A stretch of 64,000 bases of DNA. Source: Algoriella xinjiangensis. Its GTDB lineage: Bacteria > Bacteroidota > Bacteroidia > Flavobacteriales > Weeksellaceae. Both the position numbers and the translations under genes were made by a program. Of the stretch, positions 26,312 through 34,751 are shown in pieces; position 1 is the first letter of the stretch, and every line of letters starts with the position of its first letter. The stretch lies in NCBI RefSeq assembly GCF_900115015.1, contig NZ_FOUZ01000006.1, forward strand, positions 124,001 to 188,000, given 5' to 3'. The notes beneath the pieces are model-generated. The model was not told where the DNA came from, did no database searches, and worked only from the letters and a program-made list of their open reading frames with translations.

Positions 26312-27163
26312 CTAATTAACCCTAATTTGTTTATTTATTTTGTCTGAATTTATAACTGATTGATTTATAAACTCAAAAATTTGATTCAAATACTCTTTTT
26401 TCAGCCCAGACCATTCATGTTTTCCCGATTTCGAGAAAATTGATAAAGACGATTGCTTGTATTTTTTATTCAAGCTTACTAACGTTTGTGAACCAGCCAA
26501 TGGAAAAAATCCGGGTTGATTATCTAAACAACTACGATGTGGCGCATTATTTGGTGGCACAACATCATCGCTTAAACCATGTACATAAACGGTTGGTAAA
26601 ATGTTAGATTTCGTTACAAAACGATCATCCACAATTGCGCCAGCATAACTTACCAAACCATCTATTTTGACTTGATTAAATTGATTTCCAAACCAAAGAT
26701 CTCTTAAATAATAAGCATTAAGAATTGTTTCTGCTCCTGCACTACTTCCACCTAAAATTAATTTATTAATCGATAATTTCAACTCTTTTTGATTGGTTTG
26801 CACATAATTTAGTGCATTTAAAACATCAAAAGAAGCTTCTTTAAAAATCATTAATTTTTCATTTTTAGGTAAATCACATCCAAAACCTTCATCTGAATTT
26901 GCTAATAATCGGTATGAGATAGAAATTGATACAAAACCTCTTTCTTGCGCATCTTTCATACGCTCAACTTCTTCTTTATCAGTGCGTGTTCCGCCAGAAA
27001 ATCCTCCGCCATGTACCCAAGCAAAAACGTTATACGATTGGTTGTCTTTGTAATTTTTTGGATAATAAATATCAAAAGCCAAGTTATTTTGTTGATCGTA
27101 AACAATTGTTTTTTGACCATAAACAAAATTAAATGTGATGAGTATTAAAACTAAATATTTCAT
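26312..27163 (-). CDS. Secreted alpha/beta-hydrolase, carbohydrate-esterase-like
   Basis: The product has 283 residues with a short signal peptide (about 1-16, ending VYG). It has the oxyanion motif HGGGFSGG, nucleophile elbow GGSSAGAE, an acid Asp in GLSDDVVPPN and a catalytic His in GKHEWSG. The fold resembles the BD-FAE/carboxylesterase group found in many glycan loci, where members remove acetyl or feruloyl esters. Its location between GH30 and the sugar permease suggests de-esterification of a substituted glucan; the actual ester is unknown. Confidence 0.85.
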   Translation of the reverse strand: MKYLVLILITFNFVYGQKTIVYDQQNNLAFDIYYPKNYKDNQSYNVFAWVHGGGFSGGTRTDKEEVERMKDAQERGFVSISISYRLLANSDEGFGCDLPKNEKLMIFKEASFDVLNALNYVQTNQKELKLSINKLILGGSSAGAETILNAYYLRDLWFGNQFNQVKIDGLVSYAGAIVDDRFVTKSNILPTVYVHGLSDDVVPPNNAPHRSCLDNQPGFFPLAGSQTLVSLNKKYKQSSLSIFSKSGKHEWSGLKKEYLNQIFEFINQSVINSDKINKQIRVN

Positions 27164-27273
27164 TATTTCCGTTCATTTTTAAAAAAAATTGCTTGACTAT
27201 AATCGTTTAAATTATTAATTTGTCAAGCAATCTACTATAAATAATTTTCCCTTTATTTATTATATTCTAATGA

Positions 27274-28728
27274 TTATGATACAATTATTGTACTGATAGA
27301 ATGCTCTTGCGAGTTAATTTCTACCGCTTCACCTTCTATCCATAAATTATATTGATATGGTTTATCAGTTTGATTCATCACAACAACTACAACTTTTCCG
27401 TCTTTATTAATAAACGATGTTGTCATCAAATCCGAGCGATTAGATGAAGCCGCAATACGCTGCGCACCTGGACGAATAAATTTAGAAAATTGACCGATGT
27501 AATAAAATGAATTGGTGTAAGTTACCTTTCCATCTCGTGTATCACCGTGAATTGGTGCAAAACAGAAATTACCAACATGATTTGGACCACCTTTTTCATC
27601 TAACAAAACATTCCAATCTGTCCAAGCAACTGTACCAGAGTTAAAATCGTTCATCATATTATAGCCGTATTTTTCTCCTAAACTCCAATTTCCCATTTGG
27701 TCATAAACAAATTGTTCTTTACAACCTTCTGTAAAAATAAGATTTACATTAGGAAAAGCTTCGTGCGTTAAAGCTACATTATTAAACAAATTTGCGCTTC
27801 CGTTCCATGTTTCGTACCAATGAAAACCTACACCCCAAACATATTTTGCAGCTTCGGGATCATTTAAAATTGTAGAGGCACGTTGATAAATTAAATCGCG
27901 GTTATGGTCCCAAACAATTATTTTTTTGTCTTTTAAATTATTTTTTTCGAAAGTTGGTCCTAAATAATCTTTCAGAAAATCACGCTCTTCTTCTGCTGTA
28001 TAAATGCAAGATTCCCACGTTTGCGTTGCCATTGGCTCATTCTGAATAGAAACTCCCCAAACTGGCAAACCATTTTTTTCGTAATTATTAATAAATTTCA
28101 CAAAATAATTAGACCAAGTTTGATAATATTCTTTCAATAAACTACCACCTTTTAACATGCTATTGTTCGTTTTCATCCAAGCTGGTGGACTCCAAGGACT
28201 CGCATATAAACGGTAATTTTCTTTCATTTCGGCTTTCGCCATTTTAATCATCGGAATTTTAAACTTCAAATCATGTGAAATATCAAACGACTTCAATTCT
28301 TTGTCATTGTCTTTTACATACGTATAACTATCACTCGAAAAATCGCATGAATTGATATTTGTTCTGATTAATGAATAACCAATTCCAGAAGTTTCATTGT
28401 AATATGCTTTGATAATTTCTTGCTGCGTTTTCTTTGGTAATTTTGCTAAAACCTCTGCCGAAGCGTCTGTAATTGCACCTCCAATTCCTTCAAACTTTTG
28501 AAACTTACGTTTTGGATCGATAAAAATCGCGATATCAGTTTCTTTTGGTTGCGGAAACTTTTTTACACTAAATTTATCTGTAGACTTTGTAATACGTTGA
28601 TTTGTATTTTTTGCCGTTGTATAAACTTCTATTTTTTTGTTAGATAATTTAAAATCTTGCGCATTTGCAGCCAAATAATTAAATAACAAACACGTTATTA
28701 ATGGATATTTTATGTGTGATTTTTTCAT
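27274..28728 (-). CDS. Glycoside hydrolase family 30 enzyme (glucosylceramidase-like)
   Basis: The product has 484 residues with a signal peptide ending near NAQ. A (beta/alpha)8 barrel carries the GH30 motifs FEGIGGAITDASAE, acid/base Glu231 in SIQNEPMATQTWE, and nucleophile Glu334 in IFTEGCKE. Both positions are close to those of human GBA1 (E235, E340). A small C-terminal beta domain (about 410-484) completes the fold. Bacteroidota GH30 enzymes of this type cut beta-1,6-glucan or beta-glucosides. It begins 3 bp after the stop of the upstream endonuclease/exonuclease/phosphatase gene on its opposite side of the operon, supporting co-transcription. Confidence 0.92.
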   Translation of the reverse strand: MKKSHIKYPLITCLLFNYLAANAQDFKLSNKKIEVYTTAKNTNQRITKSTDKFSVKKFPQPKETDIAIFIDPKRKFQKFEGIGGAITDASAEVLAKLPKKTQQEIIKAYYNETSGIGYSLIRTNINSCDFSSDSYTYVKDNDKELKSFDISHDLKFKIPMIKMAKAEMKENYRLYASPWSPPAWMKTNNSMLKGGSLLKEYYQTWSNYFVKFINNYEKNGLPVWGVSIQNEPMATQTWESCIYTAEEERDFLKDYLGPTFEKNNLKDKKIIVWDHNRDLIYQRASTILNDPEAAKYVWGVGFHWYETWNGSANLFNNVALTHEAFPNVNLIFTEGCKEQFVYDQMGNWSLGEKYGYNMMNDFNSGTVAWTDWNVLLDEKGGPNHVGNFCFAPIHGDTRDGKVTYTNSFYYIGQFSKFIRPGAQRIAASSNRSDLMTTSFINKDGKVVVVVMNQTDKPYQYNLWIEGEAVEINSQEHSISTIIVS

Positions 28729-28731
28729 GTC

Positions 28732-29568
28732 TTATTGAATAATAAATTTTGCTAAAATTGGTAAATGATCAGATGGATATTTGAAATCGTAGAAATCATC
28801 AATCGTATTAAAACTTTTACACACCACCTTTTCGTTTTTCTTGTATAAAATATAATCTAAAACTTCGGTTCCTTTTTCGTGAAATTTAAAATCTTCCCAC
28901 GTAAAATTTGGTCCATAAACAACCTCAGCATTTAAACGAGTATCTAAATATTTTTGTTGAATATATTTAACCGAAGCATCATCGTGATTCATATTAAAAT
29001 CGCCCATAAAAAATGCTGGAACATTTTTTTCTTTTGTTAATTGTTGAATTAAATTATCAATCATTTCTAAGGATTTTTGACGTGCAATTTTTCCGACGTG
29101 ATCAAAATGTGTGTTAATAATCCAAACAGATTTTTTTGTCTTTTTATTTTCAAACAAACCGTAAGTAATAATGCGATTGTAAGCTGCATCCCAACCTTTA
29201 GAAACTTGATTTGGCGTTTCTGATAACCACATTGTTTTTTGTTTGATGACTTTATACTTTTCTTTTTTGTAGAAAATAGCCGAATATTCTGCATTCGTAT
29301 CCTCCGAACGCGGTAAACCAATAAACTCTAATTGTAAATTATTTTGTTTGATAAAATCCAATTGAGGAATTTGAGCTTCTTGTACACCAATAAAATCGGC
29401 ATCATAATAATTGATTAAATCAACCAATTTTTGCTTTCTGATATTCCAATGATTTGGTCCATCATCTACCGAAGCTAATCGAATATTATATGACATAATG
29501 GCTAAGTTTTCTTGTGCAAAACAGGCCAACATCATCAAAATTAGACTTAAACTTATGTATTTTTTCAT
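28732..29568 (-). CDS. Secreted endonuclease/exonuclease/phosphatase-family hydrolase
   Basis: The product has 278 residues with a signal peptide ending near CFAQ. It shows the EEP motif series: MSYNIRLAS at the start of the fold, IGVQEAQ with the metal-binding Glu, NTHFDHVG, FMGDFNMN and the closing SDHLPILAKF (catalytic His). In glycan loci such proteins are often annotated as metal-dependent phosphatases that may remove phosphate from sugars or phosphoglycans; this role is inferred. Only 3 bp separate it from the GH30 gene. Confidence 0.88.
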   Translation of the reverse strand: MKKYISLSLILMMLACFAQENLAIMSYNIRLASVDDGPNHWNIRKQKLVDLINYYDADFIGVQEAQIPQLDFIKQNNLQLEFIGLPRSEDTNAEYSAIFYKKEKYKVIKQKTMWLSETPNQVSKGWDAAYNRIITYGLFENKKTKKSVWIINTHFDHVGKIARQKSLEMIDNLIQQLTKEKNVPAFFMGDFNMNHDDASVKYIQQKYLDTRLNAEVVYGPNFTWEDFKFHEKGTEVLDYILYKKNEKVVCKSFNTIDDFYDFKYPSDHLPILAKFIIQ

Positions 29569-29654
29569 TGTGAGTTTTTAATAAAATCCAAGTAAGTACC
29601 GCAATACTTACTTGGGTGAGAAATAAATTAAATTTCTAACTATAAATGAGGAAT

Positions 29655-31901
29655 TTAATCAACTAAAACGAAACTCGATTTTAATGTAGCATTCGAGTTT
29701 CCGCCTACATAAATTTCAAAATCACCTGCTTCGGCAACATATTTCATATTGATATCATGAAATTTTAAATCTTCGGGCGTTAATGTAAATGAAACAGATT
29801 TTGTTTCACCTTTTTTAATCATTACTTTATCAAAACCTTTTAACTCGCGAACTGGTCGTGTTACACTTCCTACTAAATCGCGAACATATAATTGCACCAC
29901 TTCTTCTCCATCAAAATTTCCTGTATTTTTAACGTCTACAGTAATTTTAATTTCGTCTGTTCCATTTTTCAAACTTGTTTTGTTCAATTTTAAGTTACTG
30001 TAATCAAAATTTGTATAACTTAAACCGTAACCAAATGGATATAAAGGTGAATTTGGCGAATCTGTATAACGTGATTTATACTTTTGCTCGGCATCAGCAT
30101 CGCCTAAATATGGACGACCTGTATTTTTTTGATTGTAATGAATTGGAATTTGACCAACCGATCTTGGGAAAGTCATTGGTGTTTTTCCTGACGGATTATA
30201 CTTTCCATATAACACATCCGAAATCGCTAAACCTCCCATTGTACCAGGATACCACGTGTATAAAATAGCATCCATATTTTCTTGTTCCCAAGAAATTGTC
30301 ATTGGACGACCAGCCATTAAAACTAAAACGATTGGTTTTCCTAATTTCTTTAATTCTTTTAATAATTCTTTTTGATTACCTGGTAAATCAATATTTGTTT
30401 GTGAAGCTGCTTCTCCGGTTTGATTTTCGTTTTCGCCCATCACCGCAACAATTACATCCGAATTTTTAGCAATATTGATTGCTTCTTGAAAACCATTTGT
30501 ATTTGTCGAATTTAAATCTGTCCCTTGCGCATACGTAATCTTTGCATTTTTACCTAAAACATCATTTAAACCTTCCCAAACAGACCAAGCTTTTCCGTAA
30601 CGATCGCCACGTGCAGCCCAGTTTCCGATGATATTTTTTTCATCTTTTACCAAAGGACCGATGTAAGCAATTTTTTGATTTTCTTTAAGCGGAAGAACTT
30701 GATTTTGGTTTTTTAATAAAATCATTGATTTACGTGCTACATCTCTCGCATCATCCAAAAATTCTTTCTTCATTACGGTTTCTTTCTCTCTTTTAGCATC
30801 AGAATAACGATAAGGATCTTCAAATAATCCCAAATCATATTTTGCTTCTAAAATTCGACGAACAGCCGTATTTATAACCTCTTCTTTTACTTTTCCGTCT
30901 TTTACTAATTTTGCTAAATGATTAAGAAAAGCACCACTCATCATATCCATTTCAATACCAGCATCTACAGATTTTAAAGTTGCTTCTTCTAAATCTTTTG
31001 CAACACCATGCGGAATTAATTCTTGAATTGCAGTATAATCAGTTACAACAAAACCTTTAAAATTCCATTCTTTACGCAAAATATCATCGTATAAATATTT
31101 ACTTGCTGTTGACGGAACTCCACCAATTTCATTAAAAGATGTCATAAACGATCCTGCACCTGCATCAACAGTTGCTTTGAAAGGCGGCAAAATATAATCT
31201 CTTAAAAAACGATCTGAAATTTCGACAGAATTATAATCGCGACCAGCTTGTGCCAACGCATAACCTGCGAAATGTTTTGTACACGCCAAAACTGTATTAA
31301 GGTCATATAAATTTTTACCTTGAAATCCATTAACACGAGCCACAGCTATTTTACTTCCTAAAAAAGTATCTTCACCTGCGCCTTCCGAAACTCTACCCCA
31401 ACGTGGATCAAAACCAATGTCTACCATTGGTGCAAAAGTCCAATGTACACCACCAGCAGCAGTTTCTGTAGCCGCTACACGTGCAGATTTTTCGATTGCT
31501 TTTAAATCCCAAGAAGCTGCTTCGCCTAACGGAATTGGAAAAATTGTTTCGTAACCGTGTACAACATCATATCCAAAAATTAATGGAATACCAAGACGTG
31601 TTTCTTCTACTGCAATTTTTTGTAATTTTCTGGTAATATCTGTTGTCGTTGCGTTAAACACCGAGCCCATCATACCTTGCTTTGTATATTTTATATAATT
31701 CTTATCAATTGCAGAACCTGTTACATCTCCTCCATCATAAGTGTATTGAACCATTTGACCAACTTTATCATCAATAGTCATTTGTTTCATTACATAATCG
31801 ATAAACTCTTGTTTTGATTTTGTTTTATCAAACTTTATTTTCTGCGCGTATGTATTAAATGCTAATCCTAAGAAAGCAATTGAATAGATTAATTTTTTCA
31901 T
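29655..31901 (-). CDS. bglX: Glycoside hydrolase family 3 beta-glucosidase
   Basis: The product has 748 residues with a signal peptide ending near TYAQ, so it is periplasmic. The N-terminal (beta/alpha)8 domain carries KHFAGYALAQAGRDY and the nucleophile Asp288 in GFVVTDYTAI (E. coli BglX uses D287). The alpha/beta-sandwich domain has MGENENQTGEA, where the Glu of NQxGEA is the expected acid/base region. A C-terminal fibronectin-III-like domain (about 640-748, with DGEEVVQLYVRD) closes it. Length and order match BglX. It should trim glucose from oligosaccharides delivered by the SusCD pair. Confidence 0.94.
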   Translation of the reverse strand: MKKLIYSIAFLGLAFNTYAQKIKFDKTKSKQEFIDYVMKQMTIDDKVGQMVQYTYDGGDVTGSAIDKNYIKYTKQGMMGSVFNATTTDITRKLQKIAVEETRLGIPLIFGYDVVHGYETIFPIPLGEAASWDLKAIEKSARVAATETAAGGVHWTFAPMVDIGFDPRWGRVSEGAGEDTFLGSKIAVARVNGFQGKNLYDLNTVLACTKHFAGYALAQAGRDYNSVEISDRFLRDYILPPFKATVDAGAGSFMTSFNEIGGVPSTASKYLYDDILRKEWNFKGFVVTDYTAIQELIPHGVAKDLEEATLKSVDAGIEMDMMSGAFLNHLAKLVKDGKVKEEVINTAVRRILEAKYDLGLFEDPYRYSDAKREKETVMKKEFLDDARDVARKSMILLKNQNQVLPLKENQKIAYIGPLVKDEKNIIGNWAARGDRYGKAWSVWEGLNDVLGKNAKITYAQGTDLNSTNTNGFQEAINIAKNSDVIVAVMGENENQTGEAASQTNIDLPGNQKELLKELKKLGKPIVLVLMAGRPMTISWEQENMDAILYTWYPGTMGGLAISDVLYGKYNPSGKTPMTFPRSVGQIPIHYNQKNTGRPYLGDADAEQKYKSRYTDSPNSPLYPFGYGLSYTNFDYSNLKLNKTSLKNGTDEIKITVDVKNTGNFDGEEVVQLYVRDLVGSVTRPVRELKGFDKVMIKKGETKSVSFTLTPEDLKFHDINMKYVAEAGDFEIYVGGNSNATLKSSFVLVD

Positions 31902-31952
31902 TTTTTCGATTTTGAATAAGCTTTTTCTTAAGCCAAATTTTACAACAAGTTG

Positions 31953-33299
31953 TTAATTAGTTGAGGGTTTAGAGCTAAATTTTAGTTTCTCTAATCCTCT
32001 CTTTACATCTTCATTCTGCATAAACAATTTCCATAATAATCCTGATCTATAATTCTCAATCATTGGCGTAATTGTACCTTGATCTATTGCCAAATATTTT
32101 GCAATAACTTTATCATTTTTAACATCAACAGCGTCATAAGGACCCGCGACACCAATCAATTTATCGTTTTGTTTTTGATAAATAAATTTCAAGAAATCCA
32201 TTGATTCTTTTGGCGAATATGGAAATGATGAAAGTGCTGCCGTTGGCGTTATCACATTTCTATCATTTGTTGGCGCATGCGCAGTATAACCTTCTGTACC
32301 ATCAGGATTAAACGAATAACTTGCTGTTAAACCCCACATATTTTTACCATATTTAGGAAAAACTTCCTTTTTATTTTGGTTGTATAGGTATTGAATTTTG
32401 GTTTGATTTTTTACAACTTTACCATAATCAACTCCAATAGAATCAACCAAATTAGTCGGATTTAGTCCGATGAACGAATATTGCGCCCAAAATAATGGTC
32501 CAACATTTTTATCAACACCATTGTGTTTTACAACTAATGGAATACCGTAAACCTCATCCGTAGATTTTATTGCACCATTTCTTGTCCAACCATTGTAATA
32601 AACATCCGAATTGATGGCATGTTTTGGCGACGAAGCAGCAATAATATATGTAATCAATGTTTCATCAAATCCTTTTAACGGGAAATTAATTTTCCATTCG
32701 TAATTTGGCGACCAATGCCAATACAATACATTCTCTCCTTTTGTATAGAACTGAAAATCAATCTCTTTCCAAAGTCGATCTGCCAATTTCGAAATTTCTT
32801 GTTCTTTTGGGTTTTTAGAATCTTTAAAATATTCTTTCAAACAAATTAAACCTTGTGCAAGAAATGCAGTTTCTACCAAATCGCCACCGTTATCGTACGT
32901 GCTAAAAGGTTTTACTTTTCCCGTTTCTCCGTTTAACCAATGTGGCCAAGCACCGTGAAAACGATCTGCTTTTTCTAAAAAATGTAATCCAGTTAAAATA
33001 CGATCAACTGCTTCGTTTCTTGGAACAAAATCTCGCTCAATACCAACAATTAAACTCATCAATCCAAAACCGGTTCCACCAGTTGTAATGATATTTGAAT
33101 CATTTTCGGGATAAAATCCATCTGGATGAAATCGTTCTCTTGCTAATTTTGAGTGTGGTTCTGCATAATCCCAAAAATATTGTATCGTCTGTTGCTGAAC
33201 TTTATCCAACAACTTATTTTCCTTTTTTGTTTGGGCAAAGCCACTTGCACTACATAATATAGCGCAAGTAAGGATTGCCGTTTTGTATGTTATAAGCAT
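31953..33299 (-). CDS. Glycoamylase-family enzyme, GH144-like (endo-beta-1,2-glucanase type)
   Basis: The product has 448 residues with a signal peptide ending SGFAQ. The (alpha/alpha)6-barrel pattern is seen in FWDYAEPHSKLARERF, TTGGTGFGLMSLIVGIERDF and KPFSTYDNGGDLVETAFLAQ, which fit the Pfam glycoamylase domain (PF10091). Characterised members of this group, such as the Chitinophaga pinensis enzyme, define GH144, which cuts beta-1,2-glucan. Its presence between SusD and GH3 suggests it is the surface or periplasmic depolymerase of the locus. The subfamily, and so the exact linkage, needs tree placement. It starts with zero spacing after the susD stop. Confidence 0.82.
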   Translation of the reverse strand: MLITYKTAILTCAILCSASGFAQTKKENKLLDKVQQQTIQYFWDYAEPHSKLARERFHPDGFYPENDSNIITTGGTGFGLMSLIVGIERDFVPRNEAVDRILTGLHFLEKADRFHGAWPHWLNGETGKVKPFSTYDNGGDLVETAFLAQGLICLKEYFKDSKNPKEQEISKLADRLWKEIDFQFYTKGENVLYWHWSPNYEWKINFPLKGFDETLITYIIAASSPKHAINSDVYYNGWTRNGAIKSTDEVYGIPLVVKHNGVDKNVGPLFWAQYSFIGLNPTNLVDSIGVDYGKVVKNQTKIQYLYNQNKKEVFPKYGKNMWGLTASYSFNPDGTEGYTAHAPTNDRNVITPTAALSSFPYSPKESMDFLKFIYQKQNDKLIGVAGPYDAVDVKNDKVIAKYLAIDQGTITPMIENYRSGLLWKLFMQNEDVKRGLEKLKFSSKPSTN

Positions 33300-34733
33300 T
33301 TACCAACCTGGGTTTTGCGTCATTGAAGGTGTTTGAATTAATTGAGCATTAGGAATTGGAAATAACTCATGTTTACCTGTAACAAATATTTTTCCATTAG
33401 CAGCCATCATTGCTTTGGCTTGTCCTGTACGAACTAAATCAAACCAACGATCGTGTTCGAAAGCTAATTCTAAACGTCTTTCGTTCCAAATTTTTGTACG
33501 AAGTTGGTCTTTTGATAAACCAGAAACTGGAGCTAATTTTACACGCGCTCTTACTCGGTTTAATGAACTTAAAGCATCTTGACCAATCTCATTTGCTGCT
33601 TCGGCTTGAATCAATAACATTTCTGAGAAACGAATAACTCGTATATTTTTATCTCCATCGCCAGAACCTAAATTAGCACTTGAATATGCTTTTTCATTGT
33701 ACATTGGGTTTTCTACAGAAGTTGGTACCAAACGACCATCATACAATGTTTCTCCCCTAAAAATGATTGTTGCATCACGACGAATTGCATCTCCTTCTGC
33801 ATTAAAAGCATCTAATAAATTTTGAGAAGGAACATTAAATCCCCAACCCCAACCACCAGTACCTCGAGCACCTTGGGTTTCTGAATATTGTTGTACACCA
33901 TGTGCTACAGCCGTACCTCTGGCCTGAATTTCGAAAAGAGATTCTTTTCCATTTTCAGTTTCTACACGCCAAGTTGTTGCATAATCGGCTTCTAAATCAT
34001 ATTGACCAGAATTAATGACCGTTGTAGCCATATCGTATGCTTGCTGATTTTTACCTTGATATAAATATACTTTTGCTAATAAACCTTGAGCTGCTCCTTT
34101 TGTAGCACGGCCTAAGTCTTTTGCTGCATATTCGCTTTTTAAAGGTAATTTAGAAATTGCATCTAATAAATCTTCTTCGATATAGGCATATACTTCTGCT
34201 TTTGGTTGACGAACAGAATATGTAGAAGCATCTTCTAAATCTTGTATTACAACGTCTCCAAACATGCGAACTAAATAAAAGTAAGATAATGCTCGCAAAA
34301 ATTTTGCTTCGCCAATTAATCTACTCTTTTCTGTATCTGTAATTGTAGATTCTGTTGTATATTTTATAGAATAAGAAGATCTTCCTATTGTTTTATAAAA
34401 TTTTGTCCACATTGCTTCTACTGAACCAGTTGTAGAACTATGCAACAATTCGTCTAAATCTCTTTTATCTCCTCCATTATCTGTAGATGAGCTTCCTTTG
34501 TCTGCATTATCTGAAATCATTTCGGTAACACCTAACCAAGAAAATGCATAATCCCAATCTGTAAACATACCATAAATTCCGTTTACATATTTTTCTGGTG
34601 ATTGAGTTGCTTGATCATCTATTGCAATATTTTCCTCAGAAGCTATATCTAAAAATTCATTAGAGCAAGAAGAAAAGACTGTAAAAGATGAGAAAGCTGT
34701 AAAAATTGCTATTTTAACTATATTTTTTTTCAT
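33300..34733 (-). CDS. SusD/RagB-family glycan-binding lipoprotein
   Basis: The 477-residue outer-membrane lipoprotein has lipobox SSC (Cys22) followed by SNEFLDIASEE. TPR-like helices (AKFLRALSYFYLVRMFGDVV, AAQGLLAKVYLYQGK) and the C-terminal IWNERRLELAFEHDRWFDLV motif are the SusD_RagB signatures. It caps the SusC channel next to it and binds glycan. It is 18 bp from the susC stop. SusD sequences do not reveal ligand specificity. Confidence 0.93.
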   Translation of the reverse strand: MKKNIVKIAIFTAFSSFTVFSSCSNEFLDIASEENIAIDDQATQSPEKYVNGIYGMFTDWDYAFSWLGVTEMISDNADKGSSSTDNGGDKRDLDELLHSSTTGSVEAMWTKFYKTIGRSSYSIKYTTESTITDTEKSRLIGEAKFLRALSYFYLVRMFGDVVIQDLEDASTYSVRQPKAEVYAYIEEDLLDAISKLPLKSEYAAKDLGRATKGAAQGLLAKVYLYQGKNQQAYDMATTVINSGQYDLEADYATTWRVETENGKESLFEIQARGTAVAHGVQQYSETQGARGTGGWGWGFNVPSQNLLDAFNAEGDAIRRDATIIFRGETLYDGRLVPTSVENPMYNEKAYSSANLGSGDGDKNIRVIRFSEMLLIQAEAANEIGQDALSSLNRVRARVKLAPVSGLSKDQLRTKIWNERRLELAFEHDRWFDLVRTGQAKAMMAANGKIFVTGKHELFPIPNAQLIQTPSMTQNPGW

Positions 34734-34751
34734 TTTATTAAAGTTTAAAGA